From an uncultured Micromonospora sp. (GTDB lineage: Bacteria > Actinomycetota > Actinomycetes > Mycobacteriales > Micromonosporaceae): DNA of 14,289 nucleotides. A program made the position numbers and the translations under genes. Shown piece after piece: positions 7,658-14,289 of this stretch (positions are counted from its first letter, which is position 1; each line of letters opens with the position of its first letter). Location of the stretch: assembly GCA_937951935.1 (NCBI GenBank), contig CALGAM010000014.1, forward strand, positions 1 through 14,289. Direction: 5' to 3'. Under the pieces are notes generated by a model. That model was not told where the DNA came from. It did no database searches and worked only from the letters and a program-made list of their open reading frames with translations.

Positions 7658-9820
7658 ATGGCGCAGAGGAGTCACGACAGGGGGGTCACCGGCCCGGCGC
7701 CGGTGGTGGACGAGCCCGGCAGGATCCGCAACGTGGTGCTGGTCGGCCACTCCGGGGCGGGCAAGACCACCCTGGTCGAGGCGCTGCTGGCGGCCAGCGG
7801 CACGATCTCCCGTCCCGGGACGGTGCTCGACGGCACCACGGTCTGCGACCACGACCCCGCGGCCGTCCGGCAACAGCGCTCGATCAACCTCTCCTGCGCG
7901 CCGCTGGTCCACGGCGGCGTCAAGATCAACCTCCTGGACACCCCGGGGTACGCCGACTTCGTCGGGGAGCTGCGCGCCGGTCTCCGGGCGGCGGACGCCG
8001 CGCTGTTCGTGGTCTCGGCCGTCGACGGGATGGACGGCGCCACCGCCGCGCTGTGGCAGGAGTGCGCCGTGGTGGGCATGCCCCGGGCGGTCGCCGTCAC
8101 CCGGCTCGACCACCCGCGGGCCGACCTGGACGAGACGGTGGCGCTCTGCCAGCGGGTCTTCGGCGACAACGTCCTGCCGCTCTACCTGCCGATGCTCGAC
8201 GACGACGGCGTCGCGGTGGTCGGGCTGATGGACCTGATCGGCCGCCGGGTCCTCGACTACTCCGCCGGAGCGCCGCCGGTGGTGCGCGACCCCGACCCCG
8301 AGCACCTTCCGGCGATCGCCGACGCCCGCGACGAACTCGTCGAGGGGATCATCGCGGAGAGCGAGGACGAGACCCTGCTGGACCGCTACCTGGCCGGCGA
8401 TGAGATCGAGGTCGGGGTCCTGGTCGACGACCTGGAGACGGCCGTCGCCCGCGGGCACTTCTATCCGGTGGTGCCGGTCTGCGCCCAGACCGGGCTCGGT
8501 CTGGACCGGCTGCTCGAGGTGCTGACCTCGGCGTTCCCGACCCCGCTGGAGCGCGACCTGCCGGCGGTCACCCGTCTCGACGGCTCGCCGCACCCACCGC
8601 TGACCTGCGACCCGGACGGCCCGCTGGTCGCCGAGGTCGTCAGGACCACGATCGACCGCCACGTCGGGCGGGTCTCCCTCGTCCGGGTCTTCTCCGGCAC
8701 CCTCCGCCCCGACCAGGTCGTCCACGTCTCCGGGCACGGCATGGCTGAGCGCGGCCACCCGGACCACGACGCCGACGAACGCGTCGCCCACGTCTACAGC
8801 CCGCTCGGTGCCACGCTGCGCGAGGTGCCGTACTGCGTGGCCGGCGACATCTGCGCGATCACCAAGTCCGGGACCGCGGAGACCGGGGACACCCTCTCCG
8901 GCCGGGACCGGCCGCTGCTGGTCTCGCCCTGGGAGATGCCGGAGCCGCTGCTGCCGGTGGCGGTCGCGGCGCGGAGCCGGGCCGACGAGGACGCCCTGGC
9001 GAGGAACCTGTCCCGGCTGGTCGCCGGCGACCCGACGTTGCGGCTGGAGCGCAACCCGGAGACCCACCAGCTGGTGCTCTGGTGCATGGGCGAGGCGCAC
9101 GCCGAGGTGGTGCTGGAGCGGCTGCGCGGTGGCGGGGTCGACCTGGAGACCGAGCCGGTCCGGGTGCCGCTGCGGGAGACGTTCGCGGCCGCGTCCAAGG
9201 GGCACGGCCGACACGTGAAGCAGTCCGGCGGGCACGGCCAGTACGCCGTCTGTGACATCGAGGTGGAACCGCTGCCCCGGGGCGCCGGCTTCGAGTTCGC
9301 CGAGCGGGTGGTCGGCGGCGCGGTGCCGCACACCTACATCCCGTCGGTGGAGAAGGGGGTGCGGGCCCAGATGGAGCGGGGCGTCGTCGCCGGCTTCCCG
9401 GTCGTCGACATCCGGGTGACCCTGGTGGACGGGAGGGCGCACAGCGTGGACTCCTCCGACGCGGCGTTCCAGACCGCCGGTGCGCTGGCGCTGCGGGACG
9501 CGGCCGACAGGGGCCAGGTGATCCTGTTGGAACCGGTCGACGAGGTGGTCGTCCGGGTGCCGGACGGCGCGGTCGGCACGGTGATGAGCGACCTCTCCGG
9601 ACGCCGGGGCCGGGTGCTGGGCACCGAGCCGGATCCCGCCGGAACCGACCACACGGTGATCCGGGCCGAGGTGCCGGCCACCGAGCTGCTCCGGTACGCC
9701 GTCGAGCTGCGCTCGATGACCTCGGGCGGCGGCACCTTCCGCCGCGCCTTCGCCCGGTACGAGCCGATGCCGGCGCACCTGGCGGAGCAGGTCAGGGCGA
9801 CGCGCGACACCGCCCGCTGA
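7658..9820 (+). CDS. Elongation factor G-like protein EF-G2 (FusA2-type)
   Basis: This 720-residue protein has full EF-G architecture. The G domain has P-loop GHSGAGKT (30-37) and DTPGY (94-98). Domain II follows from about residue 325. Domain III includes GEAHAEVVLERL. Domain IV has KQSGGHGQYAVCD and an intact tip SVDSSDAAF. Domain V has a PVDEVVVRVPDGAVGTVMSDL block. It differs from canonical EF-G at GTPase positions: the switch I RGITI is RSINL (Asn77 in place of Thr), DTPGH is DTPGY (Tyr98 in place of the catalytic His), and NKxD is TRLD (148-151). It therefore belongs with the FusA2/EF-G2 paralogues rather than the housekeeping factor, and may bind GTP without normal ribosome-stimulated hydrolysis. 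It is a single-gene unit, divergent from pgsA and convergent with the HIT gene. Its cellular role is unknown. Confidence 0.93.
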   Translation: MAQRSHDRGVTGPAPVVDEPGRIRNVVLVGHSGAGKTTLVEALLAASGTISRPGTVLDGTTVCDHDPAAVRQQRSINLSCAPLVHGGVKINLLDTPGYADFVGELRAGLRAADAALFVVSAVDGMDGATAALWQECAVVGMPRAVAVTRLDHPRADLDETVALCQRVFGDNVLPLYLPMLDDDGVAVVGLMDLIGRRVLDYSAGAPPVVRDPDPEHLPAIADARDELVEGIIAESEDETLLDRYLAGDEIEVGVLVDDLETAVARGHFYPVVPVCAQTGLGLDRLLEVLTSAFPTPLERDLPAVTRLDGSPHPPLTCDPDGPLVAEVVRTTIDRHVGRVSLVRVFSGTLRPDQVVHVSGHGMAERGHPDHDADERVAHVYSPLGATLREVPYCVAGDICAITKSGTAETGDTLSGRDRPLLVSPWEMPEPLLPVAVAARSRADEDALARNLSRLVAGDPTLRLERNPETHQLVLWCMGEAHAEVVLERLRGGGVDLETEPVRVPLRETFAAASKGHGRHVKQSGGHGQYAVCDIEVEPLPRGAGFEFAERVVGGAVPHTYIPSVEKGVRAQMERGVVAGFPVVDIRVTLVDGRAHSVDSSDAAFQTAGALALRDAADRGQVILLEPVDEVVVRVPDGAVGTVMSDLSGRRGRVLGTEPDPAGTDHTVIRAEVPATELLRYAVELRSMTSGGGTFRRAFARYEPMPAHLAEQVRATRDTAR

Positions 9821-9834
9821 GCGTCGGCCGAGCG

Positions 9835-9863
9835 CCGGGCGGGTCCGGACGGACCCCGCCCGG
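9835..9863. terminator. Bidirectional terminator between EF-G2 and the HIT gene
   Basis: CCGGGCGGGTCC (9835-9846) pairs with GGACCCCGCCCGG (9851-9863), a 12-pair stem with a single bulged C and the loop GGAC. It fills most of the 52-base gap between the two convergent stop codons, so it can serve both genes. No T-tract is present. Confidence 0.7.
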
Positions 9864-9872
9864 GCGGCCCGC

Positions 9873-10427
9873 TCAGGTGGTCGCCGCCGGCCAGGCCGCG
9901 GCGAGCAGGGCACGGGTGTCGGCCAGCAGCTGCGGCAGCACCTTGGTCCGGGCGATCACCGGCATGAAGTTCGCGTCCCCGCCCCAGCGCGGCACCACGT
10001 GCTGGTGCAGGTGGGCGGCGATGCCGGCGCCGGCCACCCCGCCCTGGTTCATCCCGAGGTTGAAGCCGTGGGCCCGGCTGACCCGCCGGATCACCCGCAT
10101 CGCCGTCTGGGTGCAGGCGGCCAGCTCCGCCGTCTCGGCCTCGTCCAGCTCGGTGTAGTCGGCGACGTGCCGGTACGGACAGACCAGCAGGTGCCCCGGG
10201 TTGTACGGGTAGAGGTTGAGCACCACGAAGACCCGTTCACCCCGGTGCACCACCAGGTTGTCGTCACCCTCCCGCTCGGGCGCCAGGCAGAACGGGCAGC
10301 CGCTCGGCTTCTCGTGCCCCTCGCCCGGCCGGTCCTCCCCCGCGATGTACGTCATCCGGTGTGGGGTCCACAGCCGGTCCAGTCCATCCGGTGTGCCGAT
10401 CTCCGGGTGTGAGGGGGCGCCTGTCAC
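9873..10427 (-). CDS. HIT-domain protein, Ap4A phosphorylase-like
   Basis: This is a histidine-triad protein of 184 residues. The triad HLHQHVV supplies His139, His141 and His143; the middle histidine of such enzymes forms the nucleotidyl intermediate. CPFC (Cys44, Cys47) may bind zinc together with later histidines. The upstream block NLYPYNPGHLLVCPYRHV is typical of the family. The mycobacterial protein at the same place, next to thrS, has been characterised as a diadenosine tetraphosphate phosphorylase, so I infer breakdown of Ap4A, a by-product of aminoacyl-tRNA synthetases. GTG start at 10427, preceded by AGGA about 9 bases upstream. It lies 140 bases after thrS, across strong hairpins, so it may have its own promoter. 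The family is certain; the exact substrate is inferred. Confidence 0.92.
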   Translation of the reverse strand: MTGAPSHPEIGTPDGLDRLWTPHRMTYIAGEDRPGEGHEKPSGCPFCLAPEREGDDNLVVHRGERVFVVLNLYPYNPGHLLVCPYRHVADYTELDEAETAELAACTQTAMRVIRRVSRAHGFNLGMNQGGVAGAGIAAHLHQHVVPRWGGDANFMPVIARTKVLPQLLADTRALLAAAWPAATT

Positions 10428-10478
10428 GCGACGATCCTACGACCCGCGTGCCGGTTTTCCACCAGCCGCTCCCGCCGG

Positions 10479-10504
10479 CCGGTGCCGGCCGGACCGGCAC
10501 CCGG
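10479..10504 (-). terminator. Second hairpin between thrS and the HIT gene
   Basis: GGTGCCGG (10481-10488) pairs with CCGGCACC (10494-10501) around CCGGA. Two more pairs are possible across a one-base bulge (10479-10480 with 10503-10504). It follows the stronger hairpin at 10527-10555 on the thrS transcript. Confidence 0.45.
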
Positions 10505-10526
10505 GCCGCGGCGGTGGTCCGGGCGT

Positions 10527-10555
10527 CCCGGGCCCACCGATCCGGCGGGCCCGGG
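10527..10555 (-). terminator. Strong hairpin after thrS
   Basis: CCCGGGCCC (10527-10535) pairs perfectly with GGGCCCGGG (10547-10555). After one mismatch an inner CCG/CGG stem closes the loop ATC. The structure begins 12 bases beyond the thrS stop, as expected for a terminator, and argues against full read-through into the HIT gene. Confidence 0.65.
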
Positions 10556-10567
10556 GCCACCGGTCGA

Positions 10568-12613
10568 TCAGGCGCCCGCGGACTGCGGCGCGGCGCTCGG
10601 CCCGACGTTGGTCCGGGACCGCACCACCTCGACCACGTGCGCCACCGCCTCGGCGAACGGTACGCCGTTGCGTTGCGACCCGTCCCGGTAGCGGAAGGAG
10701 ATCGCGCCCGCCTCGACGTCGGCGTCCCCGGCGATCGCCATGAACGGGATCTTCTGCTGCTGCGCGGTGCGGATCTTCTTCTGCATCCGGTCGTCGGAGG
10801 TGTCGACCTCGGCGCGGATGCCCTCGGCGCGCAGCGCCGCGACGAAGTTCGCCAGGTGCGCGGTGTGCTCCTCGCGGATCGGGATCCCGACCACCTGCAC
10901 CGGTGCCAGCCAGGCCGGGAAGGCCCCGGCGTAGTGCTCGGTCAGCACGCCGAGGAAGCGCTCGATCGAGCCGAACTTCGCCGAGTGGATCATGACCGGG
11001 CGCTGCCGCGAGCCGTCCGCCCTCTGGTACTCCAGGCCGAACCGGGCCGGCTGGTTGAAGTCGTACTGGATCGTCGACATCTGCCAGGTGCGGCCGATGG
11101 CGTCCCGCGCCTGCACGGAGATCTTGGGCCCGTAGTACGCCGCGCCGCCCGGGTCCGGCACCAGGTCGAGCCCGCTATCGCGGGCCACCCGCTCCAGCAC
11201 CGCCGTCGCGGTCTCCCACTCCTCGTCCGAGCCGATGAACTTGTCCGAGTTCGGGTCGCGGGTGGACAGCTCGATGTAGAAGTCCTCCAGACCGAAGTCC
11301 CGCAGCAGGCCGAGGATGAAGTTCAGCAGGTGCCGGATCTCGTCGGGGGCCTGCTCCGGGGTGACGTAGGAGTGCGAGTCGTCCTGGGCGAAGCCCCGCA
11401 CCCGGGTCAGGCCGTGGACCACACCGGACTTCTCGTACCGGTAGACCGAGCCGAACTCGAACAGCCGCAGCGGCAGATCCCGGTACGACCGCCCCCGCGA
11501 CTTGTAGATCAGGTTGTGCATCGGGCAGTTCATCGCCTTGAGGTAGTAGGCGCTGCCCTCCAGCTCCATCGGCGGGAACATGGTCTCCGCGTAGTACGGC
11601 AGGTGCCCCGAGGTCTCGAAGAGCCCCTGCTTCGCCACGTGCGGGGTGCCGACGTACTGGAAGCCCTCCTCGATGTGCCGCCGGCGGACGTAGTCCTCCA
11701 TCTCCCGCTTGATCACCCCGCCCTTGGGGTGGAAGACGGGCAGGCCGGACCCCAGCTCGTCGGGGAAGCTGAACAGGTCGAGCTCGCGGCCGAGCTTGCG
11801 GTGGTCGCGGCGGGCCGCCTCCTCCAGCAGCTTCAGGTACGCCTTGAGCGCGTCCCGGGTCGGCCAGGCGGTGCCGTACACCCGCTGCAGCTGCGGGTTG
11901 CGTTCGTTGCCCCGCCAGTAGGCGGCGGCCGAGCGCATCAGCTTGAAGGCCCCGATCAGCCGGGCGTTCGGCAGGTGCGGCCCCCGGCACAGGTCCGACC
12001 AGCAGACCTTGCCGGTCTCGGCGTCGAGGTTGTCGTAGATGGTGAGCTCCCCGGCGCCGACCTCCATCACCTCGCCGGCGTCCAGCCCGGCGCCGCCGCC
12101 CTCCACGCCGGCGCCCTTGAGCTCGATCAGTTCGAGCTTGTACGGCTCGTCCGCCAGCTCGCGACGGGCCTCCTCGAGGCTGTCGAAACGCCGCCGCCGG
12201 AACCGCTGGCCCGACTTGATGATCTCCTGCATCCGCTTCTCCAGCGTGGCGAGATCCTCGGGCTGGAAGGGCCGGTCGACGTCGAAGTCGTAGTAGAAGC
12301 CGTTCTCGATCGGCGGGCCGATGCCGAGCTTGGCCTCGGGAAAGACGTCCTGGACCGCCTGGGCGAGCACGTGCGCGGTCGAGTGCCGCAGCACGGTCAG
12401 CCCGTCCGGGGAGTCGAGCCGGACCGGTTCGACCGGGGTGTCGGTCTCCGGCACCCAGTCCAGGTCCCGCAGCCGGCCGTCGGGGTCGCGGACCACCACG
12501 ATCGCACCCGGTCCGCTGGACGGCAGCCCGGCGGCGGCCACCGCGTCGGCCGCCGTCGTCCCGGCCGGGACGACGACGGGGTCGGCCACGGCGGGGGTAC
12601 GGGGTTCGGACAC
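10568..12613 (-). CDS. thrS: Threonyl-tRNA synthetase
   Basis: This class II synthetase charges tRNA-Thr. It has 681 residues. After an N-terminal TGS-like domain comes the editing domain with His77, His81 (HSTAH) and Cys209, His213 (CRGPH), the HxxxH/CxxxH set that removes mischarged serine. The catalytic core has the zinc ligands Cys363 (MNCPMH), His414 (DDSH) and His543 (MIHSAKFGS), equivalent to Cys334, His385 and His511 of the E. coli enzyme. It also has the motif 2 region with GLTRVRGFAQDDSH. The C-terminal anticodon-binding domain includes VVGIPIREEH. GTG start at 12613 with AAGGAG 5 bases upstream. It is divergent from the CFA-like gene and is followed by strong hairpins. No T-box leader is visible in the 141-base upstream gap. 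Confidence 0.98.
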   Translation of the reverse strand: MSEPRTPAVADPVVVPAGTTAADAVAAAGLPSSGPGAIVVVRDPDGRLRDLDWVPETDTPVEPVRLDSPDGLTVLRHSTAHVLAQAVQDVFPEAKLGIGPPIENGFYYDFDVDRPFQPEDLATLEKRMQEIIKSGQRFRRRRFDSLEEARRELADEPYKLELIELKGAGVEGGGAGLDAGEVMEVGAGELTIYDNLDAETGKVCWSDLCRGPHLPNARLIGAFKLMRSAAAYWRGNERNPQLQRVYGTAWPTRDALKAYLKLLEEAARRDHRKLGRELDLFSFPDELGSGLPVFHPKGGVIKREMEDYVRRRHIEEGFQYVGTPHVAKQGLFETSGHLPYYAETMFPPMELEGSAYYLKAMNCPMHNLIYKSRGRSYRDLPLRLFEFGSVYRYEKSGVVHGLTRVRGFAQDDSHSYVTPEQAPDEIRHLLNFILGLLRDFGLEDFYIELSTRDPNSDKFIGSDEEWETATAVLERVARDSGLDLVPDPGGAAYYGPKISVQARDAIGRTWQMSTIQYDFNQPARFGLEYQRADGSRQRPVMIHSAKFGSIERFLGVLTEHYAGAFPAWLAPVQVVGIPIREEHTAHLANFVAALRAEGIRAEVDTSDDRMQKKIRTAQQQKIPFMAIAGDADVEAGAISFRYRDGSQRNGVPFAEAVAHVVEVVRSRTNVGPSAAPQSAGA

Positions 12614-12694
12614 GATGGCTCCTTCGATGTGGCGAGGTGAACAGGGTCCGATCGGGGGACGATACGGACCGCGCCGTTGTCGGCGACTGTGCAG

Positions 12695-12700
12695 ATGCTA
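12695..12700 (-). promoter_or_regulatory. Candidate thrS -10 element
   Basis: TAGCAT on the minus strand fits TAnnnT and would start transcription about 75 bases above the thrS GTG. TATCGT at 12659-12664 is a second candidate with a shorter leader. Neither has a clear -35. The leader contains the palindrome CCGATCGG (12648-12655), of unknown meaning. Confidence 0.28.
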
Positions 12701-12742
12701 TCGGTCCTGTCGCTTCCGCCTGCCGGCGCCGTACCCCGGCGT

Positions 12743-12748
12743 TAGATT
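12743..12748 (+). promoter_or_regulatory. -10 element of a leaderless promoter for the CFA-like gene
   Basis: TAGATT fits TAnnnT and ends 6 bases before the GTG at 12755, so the expected first transcribed base is the G of the start codon. There is no ribosome-binding site before that GTG. Together these suggest a leaderless transcript, which is common in actinomycetes. No clear -35 is seen. Confidence 0.55.
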
Positions 12749-12754
12749 GACGCC

Positions 12755-13903
12755 GTGAGCGCCCTGGACGCCATCGACGCGCTGAACCGCCGGTACCGCA
12801 GCTTCTTCGCCACCCGGCCCGCCGTGCCGTTCGCGGTGGCCGGGACGGACGGCGCGATCCGCAGCCTCGGCCCCGGCGACCCGAGGTTCACCATCGTGAT
12901 CAAGGACGAGCGCGGGGCGCGGGCGCTGGCCGCCCTCGACCAGTTCGCGGTGGCGGTGGCGTACCTGCAGGGCTCGCTGGACGTCGAGGGCGACCTCGCC
13001 GCCGCGCTGCGGATGCGCGCCTTCTTCCCCGACCGGCACCCGATCGCCTTCCTCGGCCGGTTCCTGCCGGGACTGCTGCGCGGACGCCGCGAGGACGACC
13101 GGCGGGCCATCTCCCACCACTACGACGAGGACTCCGAGTTCTTCCTGACCTTCCTCGACCGGCGGCACCGCTGCTACACCGAGGGCGTCTTCGCCGCCGA
13201 CGACGAACCGCTCGAGGACGCGATGACCCGGAAGATGGACCTGGCACTGCAGGCGCTGCAGGTCCGGCCGGGCGACCACGTGCTGGAGATCGGCGGTGGG
13301 TGGGGCGCCTTCGCCGAGTACGCCGCCCGGCGGGGGATCCGGGTCACCACCACCACCCTGTCCCGGGAGTCGGAGCGTTTCCTCACCGACCTCGTCACCC
13401 GCGAACGGCTGCCGGTACGGGTGGTCCGCCAGCACATCTTCGGCTACTCGCCCGGCGAGCGGTACGACGCGATCGTCAACATGGGGGTCACCGAGCACCT
13501 CCCCGACTACCGGACCACCCTGCGCAAGTACGCCGAGCTGCTGCGCCCCGGTGGCCGGATCTACCTGGACGCGCTGGCGATGCGCCGCAAGCACGCCGTC
13601 TCGACCTTCATGAAGCGGTATGTCTACCCGGGCGCCTCCGCCCCGCTGCTGCTGCACCAGTACCTGCGGCACGTGGCCCGTTCCCCGTTCGAGCTGGTCA
13701 GCCTCGTCAACGACCGACACAACTACTACCTGACCTGCCGGGAGTGGGCCCGTCGGCTGGACGCCGCCCGGGACGAGATCGTCCGGCGCTGGGGTGAGCC
13801 GCTGTACCGGCGGTTCCGGCTCTTCCTGTGGGGGTCGGCGGCCGGCTTCGACACCGGGCTGGTGCAGGCGTACCGCTGGGTGCTGCACCTGCCCGCCCGG
13901 TAG
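12755..13903 (+). CDS. Cyclopropane-fatty-acyl-phospholipid synthase-like SAM methyltransferase
   Basis: CFA-family enzymes use S-adenosylmethionine to add a methylene or methyl group to double bonds of membrane-lipid acyl chains. The 382-residue protein has an SCP2-like N-terminal region (YLQGSLDVEGDL, 70-81), then HHYDEDSEFF (121-130), Cys140, and SAM motif I VLEIGGGWGAFAEYA (176-190). Glu247 in GVTEHLPDY and Tyr324/Tyr325 in HNYYLTCREW follow. These match the Cys, Glu and Tyr near the bicarbonate site of E. coli Cfa. The site's His (LLHTIG) aligns with Asp272 (YLDALA), so chemistry may differ: methyl-branched rather than cyclopropane products, or another acceptor. GTG start at 12755, apparently leaderless. 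It is divergent from thrS and 69 bases upstream of a response regulator with its own promoter. Confidence 0.85.
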   Translation: MSALDAIDALNRRYRSFFATRPAVPFAVAGTDGAIRSLGPGDPRFTIVIKDERGARALAALDQFAVAVAYLQGSLDVEGDLAAALRMRAFFPDRHPIAFLGRFLPGLLRGRREDDRRAISHHYDEDSEFFLTFLDRRHRCYTEGVFAADDEPLEDAMTRKMDLALQALQVRPGDHVLEIGGGWGAFAEYAARRGIRVTTTTLSRESERFLTDLVTRERLPVRVVRQHIFGYSPGERYDAIVNMGVTEHLPDYRTTLRKYAELLRPGGRIYLDALAMRRKHAVSTFMKRYVYPGASAPLLLHQYLRHVARSPFELVSLVNDRHNYYLTCREWARRLDAARDEIVRRWGEPLYRRFRLFLWGSAAGFDTGLVQAYRWVLHLPAR

Positions 13904-13937
13904 GGGCGTCAGCCGGCCCCGACCCGCCGACCGCCGA

Positions 13938-13966
13938 TTCACCCGGCTTGCCACGGGCAGTACGGT
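13938..13966 (+). promoter_or_regulatory. Leaderless promoter of the response regulator gene
   Basis: TTCACC (13938-13943), a 17-base spacer and TACGGT (13961-13966) form a reasonable promoter. The -10 ends 6 bases before the GTG at 13973, placing the expected first transcribed base on the start codon. No ribosome-binding site precedes the GTG. Confidence 0.55.
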
Positions 13967-13972
13967 CATCAG

Positions 13973-14289
13973 GTGGCCACGGTGCTTTTGGTCGAAGACG
14001 ACCACGTCGTACGCGGAGCGATGCTCCGTTCCCTGGCCGACCGCGGGCACGCGGTGCACGCGGTCGGCACGGCGCTCGACGCCCTGCGCCGGGTTGCCGC
14101 CCAGACCCCCGACCTGGTCGTGTTGGATCTCGGGCTGCCGGACCTGGACGGCGCCGACGCGCTGCGGATGCTGCGCGGCATCACGGACGTACCGATCATC
14201 ATCGCCACCGCCCGGGACGACGAGCAGTCGATCGTCCGGCTGCTGCGTGCCGGTGCCGACGACTACATGGTCAAGCCCTTCACCGGCGC
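13973..14289 (+). CDS. Response regulator, receiver domain (3' partial, probably OmpR/PhoB type)
   Basis: The visible 105 residues form almost a whole CheY-like receiver domain: the acidic pair Glu8-Asp9-Asp10 (LLVEDD), phosphoacceptor Asp52 (VVLDLGLPDLDG), the conserved Thr79 (IIIATARDD) and Lys101 in GADDYMVKPF. Such proteins are phosphorylated by a partner sensor kinase and usually regulate transcription. The GADDYMVKPF ending is typical of OmpR/PhoB-type regulators, but the output domain lies beyond the right edge, so subclass is inferred. The start is the GTG at 13973, which directly precedes the first beta strand. A kinase gene would be expected downstream. Confidence 0.9.
   Translation, partial: MATVLLVEDDHVVRGAMLRSLADRGHAVHAVGTALDALRRVAAQTPDLVVLDLGLPDLDGADALRMLRGITDVPIIIATARDDEQSIVRLLRAGADDYMVKPFTG

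Noticed and set aside
7529..9913. Very long open frame on the minus strand opposite EF-G2
   Set aside because: It is a codon-bias shadow. Its translation is low-complexity Arg/Gly/Asp/His-rich with no recognisable domain, while the plus strand encodes a complete EF-G-like protein.
10361..12640. Long plus-strand open frame opposite thrS
   Set aside because: It is the antisense of a strongly conserved synthetase with all catalytic residues in place; the plus-strand translation shows only high-GC read-through.
12614..12754. T-box or other riboswitch upstream of thrS
   Set aside because: The gap is only 141 bases, is shared with a divergent gene, and shows no T-box sequence or specifier-loop-like structure.
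12698..14059. Long minus-strand open frame opposite the CFA-like gene and the response regulator
   Set aside because: Both plus-strand genes have clear motifs and promoters; the minus-strand product is biased and unrecognised.

Overview
The window looks like chromosomal DNA from a high-GC actinomycete, most likely Micromonosporaceae (Micromonospora or a close relative). The basis is a very GC-rich sequence with G/C at nearly all third codon positions, frequent GTG and one TTG start, no A/T-rich islands, and the actinobacterial gene order thrS / HIT / pgsA / patA / pimA / pdxS / pdxT / yebC. The genus is an inference from protein resemblance, not a search. I see no mobile element, phage gene, CRISPR array, tRNA or rRNA, and no intergenic stretch longer than about 250 bases.

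Layout. (1) Positions 3-1142 (+) carry a winged-helix AlkZ-like DNA glycosylase cut by the left edge. It converges on yebC across a cluster of strong hairpins. (2) Positions 1254-3772 (-) hold yebC and the pdxS-pdxT pair, which makes pyridoxal 5'-phosphate. (3) Positions 3950-7408 (-) hold the phosphatidylinositol-mannoside block: pgsA (phosphatidylinositol-phosphate synthase), patA (acyltransferase), pimA (first mannosyltransferase) and a small membrane protein that I read as a divergent LemA-family member. (4) Positions 7658-9820 (+) encode an EF-G-like translation GTPase (EF-G2) with several altered GTPase residues, transcribed divergently from pgsA. (5) Positions 9873-12613 (-) hold a HIT-family Ap4A-phosphorylase-like protein and threonyl-tRNA synthetase, separated by strong hairpins. 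(6) Positions 12755-14289 (+) hold a cyclopropane-fatty-acid-synthase-like methyltransferase and the start of a response regulator cut by the right edge. Both appear to have leaderless promoters.

How the parts fit. PgsA, PatA and PimA act in sequence on one membrane lipid. PdxS and PdxT form one enzyme complex. ThrRS can make Ap4A and its HIT neighbour probably degrades it. YebC and EF-G2 both point to translation. The CFA-like enzyme adds a second lipid-modifying activity.

Most of this is a conserved core region. I did not find an undescribed multi-gene system. The points most worth a second look are the substituted GTPase motifs of EF-G2, the LemA-like protein attached to the mannoside cluster, the His-to-Asp change in the CFA-like methyltransferase, the two leaderless promoters, and a CRP-like palindrome upstream of EF-G2.
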